A stretch of 43,185 nt of DNA, taken from Phycisphaerales bacterium. Its GTDB lineage: Bacteria > Planctomycetota > Phycisphaerae > Phycisphaerales > UBA1924. The position numbers and the translations under genes are program-made. The notes under the pieces are model-generated. The model had not been told where the DNA came from and ran no database searches. It was given only the letters and a program-made list of their open reading frames with translations. Of this stretch, positions 34,188 to 43,185 are shown piece by piece. The stretch spans positions 1 to 43,185 of the forward strand of contig JAEUJD010000192.1 of the NCBI GenBank assembly GCA_016793015.1, given 5' to 3'. Each line of letters begins with the position of its first letter. Position 1 is the stretch's first letter.

Positions 34188-35519
34188 TTATGGCAGCTGC
34201 ACCGGTATCCGGAGCAGCTTGGTCAAACCGAGTTCAACCAGTGGCCTCAGAAGCACAACCAGCACCGAAGCGACGGCAAGGTGAGGCCCATACGGCAATT
34301 GTCGACGCAAACCGCCGAAGACCGCCCCGAGCAAAGCCCACGCGACACCGACAAAGGCCGCGAGAAAGAAGGCGATCACTGCATCGATCCAACCAAGGCA
34401 GGCCCCCACTGCCGCCATCAGGTGAACATCTCCAAGTCCCATCGCTTCCTTCCCGAAAGCGAGCGAACCGAAGATCCGGATGAACCAGGCCACCCCGCCA
34501 CCGACCAAGTAGCCGAGAAGCACGCCCGTGAGGGCTGCGAGCCAGAGGGGAACGGGGAAATGCGTCACAAAGCTGCCGGTGATGGGGTCGAAAGACCAGC
34601 CGGCTGTCATCGCGATGAGGCGATCGGTCGCCCAACCACCGATGATCGCACCCAGCGCAGGGGGCGCGAGGAAAGCAAGCTCCTTGACCATCTCCCGCCT
34701 CGCGTGCGGGTAACGCAGCCAGAGCTCCTGCTGGTCGGGGGGCTGCTCGCCTTCGGGCGGAACGGTCGCTGTGGTCTGCTTCTCCCACTCCTCGTAATCG
34801 GCAAAGCTGCGGGTAATGAGGCCGGATGCCAGCAGGATCAGCGAAACCGAGAGCCCAATCGCGCCCCCGACCCCGAATCCAACCCAGTACCAGCCATTCG
34901 GACCGGGTGTCGGAATCACCCAGTCCCACCCGGGGGCGGAGCGCCAGAGGTGACCGGCTTTCAATTGAACCGACAGGGCGGTCAATGGGTGAATGACCAC
35001 CGCCGCCAGCGCCGGGACCCACGTGAGCACCAGCGGAATCGTGAACGTCTTGGCGTCTACCAGCGTCATGGCGACGAGGCAGCCGAGCAAAACAAGAAAA
35101 AGCAGAAAAATCGGCCAGGTCTGTCCGAGGGGTGAAACGAAACCGGTCCCCGGTCCGGCCCACGGGGGTGCGATTTCCCCGATCGGCACGCCCAGCGGAC
35201 GCGCGTCCGCCGGAACGAGATACCAGAGGAAATAGAAGCCCGCGAAAAGGACGGCAACCGTGAACTCGACGATCGGATACTCCGCCGAGATACGCGACCG
35301 ACAGAATCGGCAGCGGCCGCCCAGGAAAATCCATCCGAAGATCGGGATGTTCTCGCGCCACGTCAGACGCGTCTCGCACGAGGGGCACCGGCTCGGGGGC
35401 GTGACCACACTCAGGCCCAGTGGCAGGCGGTAGACCAGCACGTTGATAAGCGAACCCGCGCTCGCGCCGAGCGCGAAAAACCAGATCACCTGCGCAACGG
35501 TGAACGACGCGATCATCAT
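34188..35519 (-). CDS. pilD: Prepilin peptidase (A24, PilD/GspO-like)
   Basis: Inner-membrane aspartyl protease of 443 residues that cleaves and methylates type IV pilin-like leader peptides. The N-terminal domain carries the zinc-binding cysteine pairs CPSC (45, 48) and CRFC (70, 73), which flank NIPIFGWIFLGGRC. The catalytic aspartates are D155 (LVDAKTFTIP) and the one in GLGDVHLMAAVGACLGW at about residue 361. There are at least eight hydrophobic segments. At 443 residues it is much longer than E. coli PilD-type enzymes (about 290) because of a central insertion with an extra hydrophobic segment. No pilin genes are seen nearby. Confidence 0.9.
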   Translation of the reverse strand: MMIASFTVAQVIWFFALGASAGSLINVLVYRLPLGLSVVTPPSRCPSCETRLTWRENIPIFGWIFLGGRCRFCRSRISAEYPIVEFTVAVLFAGFYFLWYLVPADARPLGVPIGEIAPPWAGPGTGFVSPLGQTWPIFLLFLVLLGCLVAMTLVDAKTFTIPLVLTWVPALAAVVIHPLTALSVQLKAGHLWRSAPGWDWVIPTPGPNGWYWVGFGVGGAIGLSVSLILLASGLITRSFADYEEWEKQTTATVPPEGEQPPDQQELWLRYPHARREMVKELAFLAPPALGAIIGGWATDRLIAMTAGWSFDPITGSFVTHFPVPLWLAALTGVLLGYLVGGGVAWFIRIFGSLAFGKEAMGLGDVHLMAAVGACLGWIDAVIAFFLAAFVGVAWALLGAVFGGLRRQLPYGPHLAVASVLVVLLRPLVELGLTKLLRIPVQLP

Positions 35520-35599
35520 GTCCGGAATCGTCGGCAGGGCGGAATCTCCTCCCGCGTTCTATCGGGCGGGAAGGGGCACGGGGTCGAATGGACTGCGAA

Positions 35600-35848
35600 T
35601 TACTCCGACTCGTTTCGGCCGGCCGGCTTGAGGTCTTTGGTCAGCATCTCGATCCGCTGCTCGGCGTTTGCCAGCACCTCGCGGCAGCGCTTGATCAGCC
35701 GCACCCCCCGCTCGTATTCGGTCAAGGATTTTTCAAGGCCGATCTCGCCCGCTTCGATCGATTCGATGACCGACTCGACCTGCGCGAGGGCGTCCTCGAA
35801 CGAAAGTTCCGCGTCGGCTTTTTCGGAATGGTCGGGACGCTTTGCCAT
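35600..35848 (-). CDS. xseB: Exonuclease VII small subunit
   Basis: An 82-residue protein with the family's helical pattern LSFEDALAQVESVIESIEAG, then EIGLEKSLTEYERGVRLIKRCREVL. Multiple XseB chains bind one XseA to make the single-strand-specific exonuclease. It starts 24 bp after the xseA stop, so the two form an operon. Confidence 0.93.
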   Translation of the reverse strand: MAKRPDHSEKADAELSFEDALAQVESVIESIEAGEIGLEKSLTEYERGVRLIKRCREVLANAEQRIEMLTKDLKPAGRNESE

Positions 35849-35872
35849 GCGGCAGATTATGCCCGATCCGCC

Positions 35873-37285
35873 TCAAAAAAGCCCGGGTTGCCCCGCATCA
35901 TCCCGGCGTCTGGCCGACTTTCGAACGGGCGAGGCCCCGCCGACGGTACTCTCGATGACGCCGTCGGAGACACGGCTGCGCAGTCGCTCCCCGGCACGAA
36001 CGTCTGCGATCTTTCGTACCAGCGTGCCCTTGGCGTCGAGCGTAATCGAGAACCCGCGCTCGAGCACACGAACCGGGGCGACGGCCGTGAGGTGCTTTTC
36101 GGCGGATTCGGCACGCGCCGCACGAATCTGCATCGCCCCACGAAGCGACTCGGCCAATCGCGCGCCCGTGCCCGCAAGGTCGACATCGATCCCGGACTCC
36201 ATCGCGCGTTGCAGGCGATGCGATGCCGCTTCGAGCCGTGCGATCATGCGAGCGTGCACCGCTTGCGGTCGCAGACGTTCGAGCCGGAGTTCGAGGTCCG
36301 TCGTCTTTCGCTGAGCCGCCCGCGTGCGGGCGAGCGCACCGGCGCTCAGCTTGTGCGCGTGAACGCTTGTGTTCCTCTCGGCGATCTGTGCGACACGCGA
36401 AAAAGAGCTACTCAGCCGGCGAAGCAGAGAATCGGTCTGTCGCACCAGCTCGACTTTGTCAGGAATGAGCCGCATCGCCGCCTGGGTCGGTGTGGCGCAG
36501 CGTTCGTCCGCGACAAGCTCGGCGATCGTGGTGTCGGTCTCGTGTCCGATCGCGGCAACGAGGGGAATCTCGCTCCGGAAGATCGCGTCCGCGACAACGC
36601 GTTCATTGAAGCACCACAGATCTTCCTTGCTGCCGCCTCCCCGGGTCAGAATCGCGGCGTCGATCCCGAGGCGCGCATGGTCCTTGGAGAGCAGATCGAT
36701 CGCGCGCGCGATGATCGGCGCGGCGCCCTGCCCCTGCACGGGGACGTCGATCACGACAAGCCCCACACCGGGGCAGCGCCGGTCGCGGGTGTTGATGACA
36801 TCCTGCAGTGCCGCGGCGGACCGGCTCGTGAGCACCGCGATCTTCCTGGGGAAGCGGGGCAGCGGCTTTTTGCGACCGTGTTCAAAGTAGCCCGCGGACT
36901 TCAAAGCTTCGCTCAGTTCGCGGAACGCACGGTCGAGCGGGCCTTCGCCCACCCGCTCGAGCGAATCGAGAATGAACGAGACCTTTCCCCCCTTGGCATA
37001 GAACTCGACGCGGCCCTTCACGATCACCTGCTCGCCGTCGCGCAAGGGCGGGTTCACCCGGCGCGCGGCAGAGGCAAACATGACGCAGTTGACAACGGCG
37101 CCCTCATCCTTCAGGTCGAAATACCAATGCGTCCGGTCGCGAAAACCGCTGACCTCGCCGACGACGCGGACGGCGGTGGCGATGCCCTTGCGGAGCGCTC
37201 CGTCGATTTCCCCCGCGAGGTGCGTCACCGTCCACGGCGCATCGCCCGCTTGAGGCGGTGCGACGGCGCGCCTGGGCGCCGCCAT
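35873..37285 (-). CDS. xseA: Exonuclease VII large subunit
   Basis: Catalytic subunit of exonuclease VII, about 470 residues. The N-terminal OB-fold contains VRVVGEVSGFRDRTHWYFDLKDE and VNCVMFA. The catalytic domain has the hallmark KIAVLTSRSAAALQDVINT, AAILTRGGGSKEDLWCFNE and VAAIGHETDTTIAELVADERCATPTQAA. The C-terminal coiled-coil that binds XseB follows, ending in LERGFSITLDAKG. A TTG at 37318 is an alternative start that adds 11 residues. Confidence 0.95.
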   Translation of the reverse strand: MAAPRRAVAPPQAGDAPWTVTHLAGEIDGALRKGIATAVRVVGEVSGFRDRTHWYFDLKDEGAVVNCVMFASAARRVNPPLRDGEQVIVKGRVEFYAKGGKVSFILDSLERVGEGPLDRAFRELSEALKSAGYFEHGRKKPLPRFPRKIAVLTSRSAAALQDVINTRDRRCPGVGLVVIDVPVQGQGAAPIIARAIDLLSKDHARLGIDAAILTRGGGSKEDLWCFNERVVADAIFRSEIPLVAAIGHETDTTIAELVADERCATPTQAAMRLIPDKVELVRQTDSLLRRLSSSFSRVAQIAERNTSVHAHKLSAGALARTRAAQRKTTDLELRLERLRPQAVHARMIARLEAASHRLQRAMESGIDVDLAGTGARLAESLRGAMQIRAARAESAEKHLTAVAPVRVLERGFSITLDAKGTLVRKIADVRAGERLRSRVSDGVIESTVGGASPVRKSARRRDDAGQPGLF

Positions 37286-37411
37286 CTTGCCGGGATCGAA
37301 TGGAAGCCGCTCGGTCAACGCGACGAGTGTACTCGCCTGCGATGCCGAGCGGTCCCACTCGTCTCCTTGCCGGCAGAACCGGCGCGGGCGGAACGTAAGT
37401 GCTTCCGGGCG

Positions 37412-38275
37412 CTAGCGAACTGCGACTTTCTTCGCCTGGGCATCGCTCGCCTCCTGGGGTGCATTGGGCGACTTGGACGCAGAACCCGCGAGCTTCGCGC
37501 CATCTCCGTTCGCGCGGGCCAGTGCCCGCGCGAGCGCGCCCTTCTCGAACGTCGGTGGGACCGAGATGCGTGCATTGCCCTTGGCGATCTCCTTCGCGAT
37601 CGCGCTGATCTCGCGATCGTGGGGAGTGGACGGCGCGGGCTGCACGGCCCGGACCTGCATCTTCTGCTTGAAGCGGGGCTGATCGGCCGGGCGCTCGATG
37701 ACGGTCACGGGCTTGATCTGGCCGCTGCCAGCGATGGCCTGATCCTCGGGATAGCCGTACCCGGTGAACGTGCGCACGCTGTAGGTGTATCCGCGCTCGC
37801 GGAGCCACGCCTGGCGGCCCGCCTCGAGCTCGGCCCAGATGTACTGGTTGGTCATGCCGTACTCGCGGATCCAATCCTGCGTTGCCGCGTTCAGCTGATC
37901 CATCGGCATCTCGGCCGGATCGATCCGCTGCCAGGGCGAGATCGACGCGATGAAGCCGGAAGAAAGACGCACATAGCAGACGCTGTCGTCACTCTCGGGC
38001 GCGCCGTACTCGTTCTGGCCGGGGCTGAACGCCGAGCGCGTCGCGAGCGGGTATTCGCCACCGACCTGGGTGAACGCTGTCCACTCTTTGCCACCAAAGC
38101 CGGGGCGGCGCACATCGTCCACGCCCAGCGGGAACGGATTGGGCGACGCGAGGAACGGGCTGCTGGTGTCGGGGCAGATTGCGGACGGGCTGGGGTTGAT
38201 ATCGAGCGTGGGCTGGTAAGGCACGGGCTGAGCGCCCATACCGGCGGAAAGTGCAATGGCGGCGGCGGTAAGCAT
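37412..38275 (-). CDS. Secreted protein of unknown function
   Basis: A 287-residue protein from the ATG at 38275, with GGAG nine bases upstream. The short hydrophobic N-terminus (MLTAAAIALSAGMGA) looks like a signal peptide lacking a basic n-region. The body includes YVRLSSGFIASISPWQRIDP, YIWAELEAGRQAWLRERGYTY and a Pro/Gln-rich middle. It has about two cysteines (AICPD and VCYV). The C-terminal 90 residues are Ala/Lys-rich and charged. No family is recognised. Confidence 0.6.
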   Translation of the reverse strand: MLTAAAIALSAGMGAQPVPYQPTLDINPSPSAICPDTSSPFLASPNPFPLGVDDVRRPGFGGKEWTAFTQVGGEYPLATRSAFSPGQNEYGAPESDDSVCYVRLSSGFIASISPWQRIDPAEMPMDQLNAATQDWIREYGMTNQYIWAELEAGRQAWLRERGYTYSVRTFTGYGYPEDQAIAGSGQIKPVTVIERPADQPRFKQKMQVRAVQPAPSTPHDREISAIAKEIAKGNARISVPPTFEKGALARALARANGDGAKLAGSASKSPNAPQEASDAQAKKVAVR

Positions 38276-38441
38276 GGTTCACGTCTCCAGTTGTCGGGTC
38301 TGCGCAGCCTGCGTCGACCCACACCTCAAGCATGGCCCAGATTGAGCGATCGGCCACAGAACCCGCGCGGGCGTCACATCTTCACACCGCGCAGTCGGCA
38401 CGAACGGCGCAGGCGGAACGCACTATCGGACGGTCAACAGA

Positions 38442-39554
38442 TTACGGGACGACCGACCGCGCCGGCCGCTCCTGACGCAGCCACGAATAGGCTTCGAGCA
38501 CCGACCGCACATGGTCGCTCGCGCGCCGGTGCTTGGCGACAAATTCGCGAGCCGATTCGCCGATTCGTCTCGCGCCCGCGCTCTCGTCGAGCAGCGCACC
38601 GAGTGCCGCCGCCCAGCCCTCCCGCGTGGCGGGTTTGACGAGCCTCGCCGTCACGTTATCGCGCAGGTAATCGCAGTACTTGTCCTCGGCGCTCAGCACG
38701 ATCATCGAGTGCGCCATCGCGTCGAGCACGATGGTGCGCTGTTCGCCGTTGCCCTCGCAGAGCAGCAGCACATCGCCCTGCACGAGCAGGTCGCGTCGCG
38801 ATTCGATCTCTTCGATCAGCGACAGATTCGCGAGGATCCCCCGCTGCATCGCCAGCGCGTACAGATCGGCCCGGCGTGCGGCGAGCGCATCGGCGAAGAT
38901 CAGAATGTCGGGATGGGCCCGCACGCAGTTCGCGACGCCCTCGAGGGCCGCCCGCATCGCGCGCGGATCGTTGCCCGCGCCGATCAGCATCACCGTGGGC
39001 GCCCGACCCGGCGCGAGCTTCGGAGCGGGCGGATCGCCCGCGTGGACGCCCCACACCGCCAAGCGCGTCGCAACCCCGCCCCCACGCTGACGCAAGCTGC
39101 GTTCGATTTCGGGATCGGGCGCGATGAACAGCACGTCCTTCGGCGCTGCGGACGCGATCGTTCCAGTGCGATCGATCAGGCCCGCGCGCCAGACTTCGAG
39201 CGCGAGCCCGGCTCCGCACGCCTCGGCGAGCGCCGCGCCGAACGGCCAGAGCGAGCCACCAAAGACATGCACGATATCGACCGGTGAATCGTCGGCGCCG
39301 CTGTCCACTTCCTCGAGACGCTGGGCAAGCCGCCGGGCACGAAGCCCGGTGGTGAACGGCAGCCCTCCCGATGGGAAGGTGAGCGTCGCGGTGAAAACCC
39401 CGCTGGTCTGGCTGCCGGCAGCAGGCGTGGCTCCCTCTTCGGGCAGGGCCTGAAGAACTCGCACGCCCTCGTCGGCGAGACCGATCTCGAGCCTGCTCAG
39501 CAGGTCTCGCTCACGCGACGCGAACAACCGATCTGCTACGACAACCACTCGCAC
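38442..39554 (-). CDS. Glycosyltransferase, GT4/GT-B-like
   Basis: A 370-residue cytoplasmic protein with a GT-B two-domain appearance. The N-terminal Rossmann half starts MRVVVVADRLFASRERDLLS and has DIVHVFGGSLWPFGAALAEA. The C-terminal half starts at PTVMLIGAGNDPRAM and includes GDVLLLCEGNGEQRTIVLDAMAHSMIVLSAE, the region where GT4 enzymes bind the nucleotide sugar (usually EGFGxxxLEAMA). Substrate unknown. It starts 27 bp downstream of oppD with a GTG codon, so it may share that transcript. Confidence 0.65.
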   Translation of the reverse strand: MRVVVVADRLFASRERDLLSRLEIGLADEGVRVLQALPEEGATPAAGSQTSGVFTATLTFPSGGLPFTTGLRARRLAQRLEEVDSGADDSPVDIVHVFGGSLWPFGAALAEACGAGLALEVWRAGLIDRTGTIASAAPKDVLFIAPDPEIERSLRQRGGGVATRLAVWGVHAGDPPAPKLAPGRAPTVMLIGAGNDPRAMRAALEGVANCVRAHPDILIFADALAARRADLYALAMQRGILANLSLIEEIESRRDLLVQGDVLLLCEGNGEQRTIVLDAMAHSMIVLSAEDKYCDYLRDNVTARLVKPATREGWAAALGALLDESAGARRIGESAREFVAKHRRASDHVRSVLEAYSWLRQERPARSVVP

Positions 39555-39581
39555 GGGTGATTCTAAGGCCCCGTCCGATCG

Positions 39582-40691
39582 TCACACTTTCGCGTCGGCG
39601 GGCACTGGGTCCTCGTTCGGGCTCTTCGCCCGCACGCGCCGGTAGGCGAGGTCGGGAGGCCTGCTCGACTCCGATGCATCATCGCTCGGCCAGCCCCCGA
39701 TCCAGTGATCGGGCTCGACTTCCACGAGCCCGCAGCCGCGCGAAGACTCCGCCGGCGCAGCCCGACCCGGAAACCACGGGAAAACCCGGCCCGACGGCCG
39801 GAGCCCCCCACGAATCGGCACAGGGGCAAACTCCGCCTCGTTCTCGACGACTTCGCGCACGGTCACCAGCCGATCGCGCCGCTCGCCCAGTCTCGGAATA
39901 CTCGCGAGCAGCCCGCGCGTGTACGGGTGAAGCGGACGCGCAAACAGCTCTTCCACTGTTGCGTACTCGACCACCCGTCCGGCGAACATCACGCACACAA
40001 CATCCGCGTTCTCGGCAACGACCCCCATGTCGTGGGTGATCAACAGCACGCTCATCGATCGCGTGTCCTTGAGGCTTCGCAGCAACTCGAGTATCTGCGC
40101 CTGAATCGTGACATCGAGCGCCGTTGTCGGCTCGTCGGCGATGAGCAGCGAGGGTCGGCACGAGAGCGCCATCGCGATCATCACGCGCTGACGCATCCCG
40201 CCGGAAAACTGGTGCGGATACTGCGAAAGCCGGCTCTCCGGTTCGCGTATGCCCACACCCCTCATCGCCTCGATCGCGATCTCCCTCGCCCTTGCTGTCC
40301 CGGCACTCTGATGGAGTCGCACCGCTTCGATGATCTGTTCGCCCACCGTAAACACCGGGTTCAGGCTGCTCATCGGCTCCTGAAAGATCATCGCGATCTC
40401 GCCCCCCCGCACCTTGCGCATCGACTTGATATCGAGCGAAACCAGATCAATCGGTCCCGTGCGCGATGCAAAGTGCGCCTTGCCGCCTTCCACACGAGAC
40501 GACGGAATCAGCCTCAGCATCGTCATCGCCGTCACCGATTTTCCGCTCCCCGATTCGCCCACGATCGCGACCGTCTGCTTCGGATAGATCGTGAACGAAA
40601 CCCCGTCCGCGGCACGAAACCGCTCCGCCCCCGGCGTGCGCGGCGCAAAGCTCACCGCCAGATCGCGAACCGCCAGGACAGGCGTGCTCAT
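39582..40691 (-). CDS. oppD: Oligopeptide/dipeptide ABC transporter ATP-binding protein
   Basis: Nucleotide-binding subunit of 369 residues in the OppD/DppD family. Walker A is GESGSGKS (45-52), the Q-loop is [15 protein letters not shown], the signature is FSGGMRQRV (162-170), Walker B is [13 protein letters not shown] (181-193) and the H-loop is LLITHDMG. The C-terminal OppD-specific region is present with HPYTRGLL. The ATG overlaps the oppC stop as ATGA, so the two are translationally coupled. The oppA, oppB and oppF partners are not in the window. Confidence 0.92.
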   Translation of the reverse strand: MSTPVLAVRDLAVSFAPRTPGAERFRAADGVSFTIYPKQTVAIVGESGSGKSVTAMTMLRLIPSSRVEGGKAHFASRTGPIDLVSLDIKSMRKVRGGEIAMIFQEPMSSLNPVFTVGEQIIEAVRLHQSAGTARAREIAIEAMRGVGIREPESRLSQYPHQFSGGMRQRVMIAMALSCRPSLLIADEPTTALDVTIQAQILELLRSLKDTRSMSVLLITHDMGVVAENADVVCVMFAGRVVEYATVEELFARPLHPYTRGLLASIPRLGERRDRLVTVREVVENEAEFAPVPIRGGLRPSGRVFPWFPGRAAPAESSRGCGLVEVEPDHWIGGWPSDDASESSRPPDLAYRRVRAKSPNEDPVPADAKV

Positions 40692-41836
40692 CGCTTCTCC
40701 CTTTTGGGGTCGAGCGCTTCCCGCAGCCCTTCACCCACAAAGTTCAAGGCAAGCAACGTCAGCCCGAGCAGCAGACACGGAAACAGCAGCAGCCACCAGT
40801 TCGACTGGTACGGGTTCAACTCCGGCAACCCTTCTGCCGCGAGATTGCCCCAGCTCGGCAAGGGGGGCTTCACGCCGATACCAAGGAAGCTCAGAAAACT
40901 CTCCTGCAGGATCGCCTGGGGCACTGTCAGCGTCGCATAGACGATGATCGGCCCAACCAGATTCGGCAAGAGGTGCACGATCAGAATCCGCCGGCGCGAA
41001 GCTCCGATCGCGCGGGCCGCCTCAACAAAGGGCTGGTTCTTCAAACTCATCACCTGACCACGGATCACCCGGGCCATCGTGAGCCAACTGAAACCGCCGA
41101 TGGCAATCAGCAGCACAAGCAGGTCCAGCATCGTCCGCCCCGCCTGCGCGATCTCGCGCGGCGGCACGATCTTCAGCGCCTCGGTTTCCAGCAATCGCGT
41201 CTGGACAGCATCCGCCGCGAGCACACGGAGCACGGCAGCCCTGTCCGCCGGCAGCCCCTTTGATGCAAGCTCTTCCGCGACGTGCCGATCGATCCACGCG
41301 GCCCGCGCGCCCTCGCGGCTCACATACTCCCCCACCACGGCGTCCGCCGCGATCGCGAGCAAAACGACGAGCAGCACATACGGCAGGCCGTACAGCACAT
41401 CCACGACCCGCATCAGCAACGCATCGATCCGCCCGCCCGCGTAGCCGCTGATCGCGCCGTAAATCGTTCCGATGACCACCGACAGCATCGCCGCGGCAAT
41501 CCCGATCGTCAGTGAAACGCCGCCGCCCGCGAGCACGCGAATGAAGAGGCTGCGTCCGAGGGCATCGGATCCGAGCAGAAAACGGGGCGCCGCAGCGCCG
41601 GCGTCACCGCCGGGCGAACGCTGTGCATCCGGTGCCCAGAACGGAGGCAGCCGGGCATCATTGATGGAACCTTCGTTGTATCGGGGCACCATTGCGCCGT
41701 CGTCCGGAGTGGACCCGAGCGTCCACGGCAACGTCAGCACGCACGCCCCGATCATCAGCGCGAGAAATCCCGCGCCGATCAAGCCGGCAAGCGAGCGGGT
41801 GGGCGGGTTGTCGCGCCGGGACGCGAGGCGGAGCAT
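40688..41836 (-). CDS. oppC: Oligopeptide/dipeptide ABC transporter permease
   Basis: Membrane subunit of 382 residues in the OppC/DppC family. [26 protein letters not shown] is the family's N-terminal signature, and the cytoplasmic coupling loop is the EAA motif [22 protein letters not shown]. It contains an extra stretch of about 75 mostly polar residues between the third and fourth membrane segments, predicted to face the periplasm. An upstream GTG at 41887 is an alternative start but encodes Ser/Cys-rich residues. It is coupled to oppD. Confidence 0.88.
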   Translation of the reverse strand: MLRLASRRDNPPTRSLAGLIGAGFLALMIGACVLTLPWTLGSTPDDGAMVPRYNEGSINDARLPPFWAPDAQRSPGGDAGAAAPRFLLGSDALGRSLFIRVLAGGGVSLTIGIAAAMLSVVIGTIYGAISGYAGGRIDALLMRVVDVLYGLPYVLLVVLLAIAADAVVGEYVSREGARAAWIDRHVAEELASKGLPADRAAVLRVLAADAVQTRLLETEALKIVPPREIAQAGRTMLDLLVLLIAIGGFSWLTMARVIRGQVMSLKNQPFVEAARAIGASRRRILIVHLLPNLVGPIIVYATLTVPQAILQESFLSFLGIGVKPPLPSWGNLAAEGLPELNPYQSNWWLLLFPCLLLGLTLLALNFVGEGLREALDPKREKR

Positions 41837-41899
41837 GGAGCAGCACGATAGCGAATCAGATGTGTCCGGTGACGATCCGAATCGCACACATGTGCGAAG

Positions 41900-42679
41900 C
41901 TACTCGTCCGGGTCGTCGAGCTTGTACGGGTCGACGGCGGAATCCGCGTCGTCGAAGGGATCGATCTCGTCCGCCTCGGTGTCGTCGTCCGATTCGTCGC
42001 CTTCGGCCCGCGGGCCGAAGGGGAACGGCGCTTTGGGCAGCAGGCGGTCGCGGTCGTACTTCGGCTTTTCCGAAGGAGGCATCGAGTCGCCCGGATATTG
42101 ATCGGCCCAGCGGTCGCGGTCTTCCTGCTTCGCGTAGTACCGGAGCCAGATGAGCGTGTCCTCTTCGTTGCCCGAGCCGATCGGGTCGATGAACTGCACC
42201 CAGCCGGGGTTCTTGGGCCGCTTGCCGGCGGGCTTGACAGGCTTTGCGAGCACCGGGCCCGTTTCTCGCAGCGAATCGGTCCAGAGGTGGTCGTACAACT
42301 CGCGATCGCTCAGGTGATCGGTGTGGGTGACGAAGGTGTTGCGCTCCGCCAGCGTGTTGATCACCTGCCAGAGCTTGCGATTGAGCTCCACCTCGCCGAG
42401 TTCCTCCGCCGGGGGCAGTTGCACCCCCTCGGTCTCGAGCGCCTCGAAGGGGCTGGAGATCGGCGCGGTCTCGTACTCGATCATGCTCGCCAGAAATGCC
42501 TCTTCGATATCGGGTGGGATGTCCGCCGCCTTCTCGAACGAGGTCAGCCCAAGCTCCCGGGCTTGCTCGTTCAGCTCGTTGATGCGGATTTCCTGATCGA
42601 TATCACGCGGACGCGCAGCCCCCTCGCCCGATGGCTCATGTTCCGGACCGTGCTCATCGGGGCTGGGTGGGCGGTTCAT
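41900..42679 (-). CDS. Acidic hypothetical protein
   Basis: A 259-residue, strongly acidic cytoplasmic protein from the ATG at 42679, with GGGAG ten bases upstream. It includes RINELNEQARELGLTSFEKA, ELNRKLWQVINTLAERNTF and LSDRELYDHLWTDSLRE, all helical. It ends in a Pro-rich then Asp/Glu-rich tail (DDTEADEIDPFDDADSAVD). I recognise no family; planctomycetes have similar short conserved proteins of unknown role. A tRNA-Pro lies just upstream on the same strand. Confidence 0.75.
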   Translation of the reverse strand: MNRPPSPDEHGPEHEPSGEGAARPRDIDQEIRINELNEQARELGLTSFEKAADIPPDIEEAFLASMIEYETAPISSPFEALETEGVQLPPAEELGEVELNRKLWQVINTLAERNTFVTHTDHLSDRELYDHLWTDSLRETGPVLAKPVKPAGKRPKNPGWVQFIDPIGSGNEEDTLIWLRYYAKQEDRDRWADQYPGDSMPPSEKPKYDRDRLLPKAPFPFGPRAEGDESDDDTEADEIDPFDDADSAVDPYKLDDPDE

Positions 42680-42723
42680 CGTGACTTGCTCCCTCGGGTG
42701 CCGGCCGAGCGAATCCGCGAAAT

Positions 42724-42797
42724 CAGGGTGACAGGATTCGAACCTGCGACATCGTGGACCCAAACCACGTGCTCTACCAAGCTGAGCTACACCCTGA
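42724..42797 (-). tRNA. tRNA-Pro (anticodon TGG)
   Basis: A 74-nt tRNA with acceptor CAGGGTG/CACCCTG and discriminator A. The anticodon stem-loop CGTGGTTTGGGTCCACG gives TGG, and the T-arm is GCAGGTTCGAATCCTGT. CCA is not encoded. Confidence 0.95.
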
Positions 42798-42897
42798 AAG
42801 TGTCGGCAACTGTAGCGGACAGGCCGGTGCAACGGAGGCGATCCGGAACGACCGATTGGGGAGAGATCCGCAGCCAATCGCGTGCGGTTAGCTCCAC

Positions 42898-42931
42898 AAA
42901 AAGGAAAGCGCCGGCCAGAGGCGCCGGCGCG
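42898..42931 (-). terminator. Rho-independent terminator of the partial gene at the right edge
   Basis: GCGCCGGC pairs with GCCGGCGC (42909-42931) and is followed on the minus strand by TTTCCTTTTTG, 54 bp after the stop at 42985. Confidence 0.8.
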
Positions 42932-42984
42932 GAGGGGTCTTGGTTTGTCGGCCCGGCAGCAGGCACGCCGGCTCGCCATGCAAA

Positions 42985-43185
42985 TCAGAGAGGTAGTTCC
43001 ACAAACGCCAGCACACGGGGCTTCTGGCCGACCTTCGTCACGTTCGAGCGATCGATGATCATGAGGAAGCGGCGTTCGATGCTGGGGGCCATGGGCTGTG
43101 TGTTCGGAAGCCCTTCAACGTCCGACCGCTGATAGCCCCGGGCGATGAACCAGACGGCGTACGTGTCGCTGCGGACGGTCACGCT
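42985..43185 (-). CDS. C-terminal part of a hypothetical protein (5' end outside window)
   Basis: The frame is open to the window edge and ends at 42985. The last 65 residues, with RSDTYAVWFIARGYQ, MAPSIERRFLMIIDRSN and PRVLAFVELPL, look like a beta-rich C-terminal domain seen at the end of large planctomycete envelope or pilin-like proteins. The family is not certain. Confidence 0.5.
   Translation of the reverse strand, partial: SVTVRSDTYAVWFIARGYQRSDVEGLPNTQPMAPSIERRFLMIIDRSNVTKVGQKPRVLAFVELPL

Noticed and set aside
35588-38638. 1016-codon plus-strand ORF opposite xseB, xseA and the secreted unknown
   Set aside because: Arg/Ala/Pro/Gly-rich translation with no domain; an antisense shadow of well-supported genes in GC-rich DNA.

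Overview
The window is GC-rich, densely coding DNA that looks like a planctomycete, most likely class Phycisphaerae. The evidence is a membrane protein opening with the CxxCGYDL...CPEC zinc ribbon common in that group, a DUF2617-type protein, a tricorn-like S41 protease, and several secreted proteins ending in PAPGxLALLGxGGLxxxRRRR (PEP-CTERM-like) tails. The assignment is inferred from gene content; there is no rRNA in the window.

Layout. 1-5644 (plus): two membrane-protein genes, an MFS exporter, a GNAT acetyltransferase, ispG and an alpha/beta hydrolase. 5645-8265 (minus): a HEAT-repeat protein overlapping a small membrane protein. 8509-12454 (plus): a DUF2617-type gene and ileS, with a possible glyoxalase-fold remnant before them. 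12475-15262: a small ORF, then a soluble NtrB-like kinase and NtrC-like sigma-54 activator. 15350-23170 (minus): arfB, a secreted esterase, a fatty-acid desaturase, tRNA-Tyr, tRNA-Thr and a 1305-residue tricorn-like protease. tRNA-Val follows at 23441.

23590-30110 (minus) is the most unusual part. Four PEP-CTERM-like secreted protein genes are interleaved with three copies of a roughly 125-bp repeat that can fold into hairpins with compensatory changes, plus a 60-bp tandem array. Next come two unrecognised genes behind a consensus sigma-54 promoter, three adjacent palindromes, and a sigma-54 activator gene that lacks a receiver domain. Two repeat copies also carry a correctly spaced -24/-12-like motif. 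A testable reading is that the activator drives the adjacent operon and perhaps the surface-protein genes.

30263-33052 (minus) is an ECF sigma factor, an RskA-like anti-sigma factor and a two-domain fasciclin protein, the same three parts as the mycobacterial SigK/RskA/MPT70-MPT83 module. 33282-43185 (minus): an OmpA-like lipoprotein, prepilin peptidase, exonuclease VII subunits, a secreted unknown, a glycosyltransferase, an oligopeptide ABC transporter pair (oppD, oppC), an acidic unknown, tRNA-Pro and the 3' end of a further gene.

Most antisense ORFs in this GC-rich DNA are shadows and are not listed.
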